This document shows positions 6,755 to 8,763 of a DNA stretch of 8,763 bases, piece after piece (position 1 is the stretch's first letter; every line of letters starts with the position of its first letter). The notes beneath the pieces were generated by a model. It was given only the letters and a program-made list of their open reading frames with translations. It ran no database searches and had not been told where the DNA came from. The position numbers and the translations under genes are program-made. This DNA is from Aquimonas sp044344935 (GTDB taxonomy: Bacteria > Pseudomonadota > Gammaproteobacteria > Xanthomonadales > Xanthomonadaceae): the NCBI GenBank assembly GCA_044344935.1, contig JBIJCA010000198.1:1-8763 (forward strand), read 5' to 3'.

Positions 6755-8104
6755 TCAGCCCGCCGGAGTGGAGGGCGCAGGCGCGCCGCTGCGGCTGCCT
6801 GCACGACGCGGACGGCGGCGGCGCTTGCGCGCGGCCTCGTCCTTGTCCGACGGCGGCGGGTTGGTCGCGATCGAGCCGTCGTCCTCGTCTTCATCGTCGG
6901 CCGCCGAGGCCTCGCGGGCCAGTACCGGCACCGGCGCCAGCAACTCGGGAGTGATCTGACCGACCGGGATCTTCTGCTCGATGTAAGCCTCGATTTCGGG
7001 AAGGCTCATGGCGTACATATCGCAGGCGAAGCTGACCGCATCGCCCTCGGCGCCCAAACGCGCGGTCCGGCCGATGCGGTGGACGTAGTCTTCGCAGTCG
7101 TTGGGCAGGTCGTAGTTGTAGACGTGGCTGACGCCATCGATGTGCAGGCCACGCGCGGCGACATCGGTGGCGACCAGGATGTGCAGATCGCCACGCTGGA
7201 ATTTGGCCAGCAGGCTCTGTCGCTTCTTCTGCGGCACGTCGCCGGAGAGCACGGCCACCTTGTGGCCCTGACGGTCGAGCCGGCGCCAGACCTTCTCGGC
7301 GGCCACTTTCATGTTGACGAACACCATGCTGCGCCGGGAGTCGTTGCGCGCGAGCAGGTTGAGCAGAAGTGGAATCTTCTCTTCGGCCGCCGGAAAGTAG
7401 ACCACCTGGCGGACGCGCGCGGCGGTGACCGTCTCGGTCTCGACAGTAAGCTTCTCGGGCTCGTTCATGTGCTCGTAGGCGAGCTCGAGCACGCGGTGGC
7501 TGAGCGTCGCCGAAAACAGCAGGCTCTGGCGCTCACCCGCGGGCGGCATGCGCCGCAGCAGGAAGCGGATGTCCTTGATGAAGCCCAGATCGAACATGCG
7601 GTCGGCCTCATCCAGCACCACCGCCTCGCAGGCCGACAGGGAGAACACACGCTGCTTCAGATAGTCGATCAGGCGACCCGGGGTGGCGATGATCACGTCG
7701 CAGCCGGCGCGCAGCATCTCGCGCTGCTTGTCGTAGTCGACGCCGCCGTAGATCAGCGCGAAGCGCAGCCCGGTCTCGGCGGCGACTTTCTGCGCATCCT
7801 TCTGGATCTGGATCGCGAGCTCGCGGGTGGGTGCGAGGATCAGGGCGCGGGGATCGGTCTCACCGCGAGTGGCGATGGCCGGCCGTGTCAACAGCCGGTT
7901 CACCACCGCAACCAGGAAGGCGATGGTCTTGCCGGTCCCGGTCTGGGCCTGCCCGGCGACATCCTTACCGGTCAGGGCGATCGGCAGGGTCAGTGCCTGG
8001 ATGGGCGTGCAGCGGGTGAACCCGGCCTGGGTCAGGCCGTCCAGCAGCACCGGATTCAGGGCGAAACTGGAAAAGGCGATGTCGGTGAGAGGCTTGTCGC
8101 TCAT
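6755..8104 (-). CDS. rhlB: DEAD-box ATP-dependent RNA helicase RhlB
   Basis: Helicase of 449 residues. RhlB unwinds structured RNA, and in E. coli it works with RNase E and PNPase in the degradosome. All core motifs are present: Q motif (Phe11 and TPIQ 33-36), motif I AQTGTGKT (53-60), Ia PTREL (92-96), Ib TPGR (141-144), II DEAD (165-168), III SAT (198-200), V VATDVAARGLHI (311-322) and VI HRIGRTAR (342-349). RhlB is favoured over RhlE or SrmB by the start (FSSFALNPVL), GQAQTGTGKT, the YGGVDYDKQ segment and DLPNDCEDYVHRIGRT, all close to E. coli RhlB from memory, and by the adjoining thioredoxin gene. The tail after 395 is low-complexity: an acidic run (403-409), then a basic arginine cluster (426-434), likely an RNA-binding extension. 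ATG 8104 is chosen over the in-frame start at 8164 because it matches the RhlB N-terminus. It is the first gene of the leftward rhlB-gspCDE group. Confidence 0.95.
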   Translation of the reverse strand: MSDKPLTDIAFSSFALNPVLLDGLTQAGFTRCTPIQALTLPIALTGKDVAGQAQTGTGKTIAFLVAVVNRLLTRPAIATRGETDPRALILAPTRELAIQIQKDAQKVAAETGLRFALIYGGVDYDKQREMLRAGCDVIIATPGRLIDYLKQRVFSLSACEAVVLDEADRMFDLGFIKDIRFLLRRMPPAGERQSLLFSATLSHRVLELAYEHMNEPEKLTVETETVTAARVRQVVYFPAAEEKIPLLLNLLARNDSRRSMVFVNMKVAAEKVWRRLDRQGHKVAVLSGDVPQKKRQSLLAKFQRGDLHILVATDVAARGLHIDGVSHVYNYDLPNDCEDYVHRIGRTARLGAEGDAVSFACDMYAMSLPEIEAYIEQKIPVGQITPELLAPVPVLAREASAADDEDEDDGSIATNPPPSDKDEAARKRRRRPRRAGSRSGAPAPSTPAG

Positions 8105-8387
8105 GGGATTTCCGGCGATCCGCGATGACCGCAGACGCTTGCGTGGCCCGTCCAGCGACCGCACACTGCGGCGCCCCAGGCGTGTCCGCCCGGGCTCCGC
8201 TGTGACAGAAGGAAAGGCCGAGAGGGGCGCCCAAGGCTTCCGCAGCGAGCGCGGAAAAGTGCCCAGGTCGGGGCGGAATCAGGGGCGGACGGCTTGTGAA
8301 GTTCAGGCATTGGCCGCAAGTGTAGCCCAAGCCCGCGCGGGCGCAGCGGCGCCTGCTTCACGACCGGGCCCGTCAAACTAAGTGGAC

Positions 8388-8409
8388 AGGCCGGCAATCC
8401 GTCCGGCCT
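8388..8409 (+). promoter_or_regulatory. Small hairpin just upstream of the trxA Shine-Dalgarno
   Basis: AGGCCGG (8388-8394) pairs perfectly with CCGGCCT (8403-8409) across an 8-nt loop. It ends 4 nt before the AGGAG ribosome binding site. If transcribed it would form a 7-bp, mostly GC stem at the end of the leader, where it could stabilise the mRNA or affect translation. It has no U-tract, so it is not a terminator. Function unproven. Confidence 0.4.
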
Positions 8410-8413
8410 CATC

Positions 8414-8418
8414 AGGAG
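8414..8418 (+). promoter_or_regulatory. Shine-Dalgarno of trxA
   Basis: AGGAG lies 7 nt before the GTG at 8426. It justifies the GTG start, which gives the normal thioredoxin N-terminus (MSEHIKNV). Confidence 0.8.
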
Positions 8419-8425
8419 CCCAAAC

Positions 8426-8752
8426 GTGAGCGAACACATCAAGAATGTCGGCGACGCCGATTTCGACGCCGAGGTGCTGAAGTCAGGCGAACCGGTCCTC
8501 GTCGACTTCTGGGCCGAGTGGTGTGGCCCCTGCAAGGCGATCGGCCCGATTGTCGATCAGGTCGCGCAGGAGTTCGCGGGACGGGTCAAGGTCGTCAAGG
8601 TGAACATCGACCACAACCCGGGCACGCCGCGGCAGTACGCCGTTCGGGGTATTCCGACCCTGATGCTCTTCAAGGACGGCAAGGTGGCGGCGACCCAGGT
8701 TGGCGCGGTCAATCGCAGTCAGCTGACCCAGTTCGTCGAGAAAGCGATCTGA
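8426..8752 (+). CDS. trxA: Thioredoxin 1
   Basis: Cytoplasmic thiol-disulfide reductant of 108 residues, the standard thioredoxin length. It is reduced by thioredoxin reductase and passes electrons to targets such as ribonucleotide reductase. The active site WCGPCK is at 32-37 (Cys33, Cys36). The buried acid in VDFWA is Asp27, and the cis-proline is Pro77 in RGIPTLMLF. The single domain has no signal peptide or extra cysteines. The start is GTG with a strong AGGAG. It diverges from rhlB exactly as in E. coli, where trxA leads toward rho; only 11 nt of sequence follow the stop here, so rho cannot be confirmed and no terminator is visible. Confidence 0.97.
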   Translation: MSEHIKNVGDADFDAEVLKSGEPVLVDFWAEWCGPCKAIGPIVDQVAQEFAGRVKVVKVNIDHNPGTPRQYAVRGIPTLMLFKDGKVAATQVGAVNRSQLTQFVEKAI

Positions 8753-8763
8753 AGTTCGCTTCG

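Larger units (their letters stand above)
8105..8425. other. Divergent intergenic region between rhlB and trxA
   Basis: This 321-bp stretch lies between two divergent starts and should hold both promoters and the leaders. No sigma-70 pair good enough to call was found on either strand. It contains several short GC-rich inverted repeats: TTCCGC/GCGGAA (8238-8243 with 8251-8256), the 10-bp palindrome CCCGCGCGGG (8332-8341), and the hairpin at 8388-8409 listed separately. The open frames crossing it have no start context or family resemblance. The rhlB side could give a long 5' leader, which would suit a gene controlled at the RNA level, but that is inference. Confidence 0.6.

Noticed and set aside
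6590..8128. 512-codon open frame on the + strand
   Set aside because: It is antisense to rhlB and gspC, with biased composition and no domain; shadow of the helicase gene.

Overview
The window is GC-rich chromosomal DNA from a gammaproteobacterium. The best guess is a Xanthomonadales relative, based on a FadI-type thiolase of the form common in that group, heavy G/C at third codon positions, GTG starts, and a divergent rhlB/trx pair like that of E. coli. It holds six well-supported complete genes plus a doubtful gene edge at the left end. No tRNA, rRNA, CRISPR array, IS element or phage gene was seen.

Left part (1-1975). A long thiolase of the fatty-acid beta-oxidation type reads rightward (161-1456). 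A 13-bp perfect-stem hairpin (1473-1502) separates it from a convergent leftward gene (1523-1975). That gene encodes a 150-residue exported protein with a clear signal peptide, four cysteines and a probable pre-peptidase C-terminal (PPC)-like beta-sandwich; its function is unknown.

Centre (2214-8104). One leftward, probably co-transcribed group reads rhlB, gspC, gspD, gspE: a DEAD-box RNA helicase, then three type II secretion (T2SS) genes for the inner-membrane connector, the outer-membrane secretin and the cytoplasmic assembly ATPase. Junctions are tight (5 nt rhlB-gspC, 94 nt gspC-gspD, 4-nt GTGA overlap gspD-gspE). The usual next gene, gspF, and the pseudopilin genes do not follow gspE, so the rest of the T2SS must be elsewhere. 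The ATPase lacks all four cysteines of the zinc-binding motif usual in GspE.

Right part (8105-8763). A 321-bp intergenic region separates rhlB from a divergent thioredoxin gene (8426-8752) with a strong Shine-Dalgarno sequence and a GTG start. In E. coli the same rhlB/trxA pair is followed by rho, so rho is a reasonable expectation just beyond the window.

Most of this is ordinary core genome. The points worth following up are the zinc-motif-less GspE, the split T2SS locus attached to rhlB, and the small secreted protein downstream of it, which could be a T2SS client.
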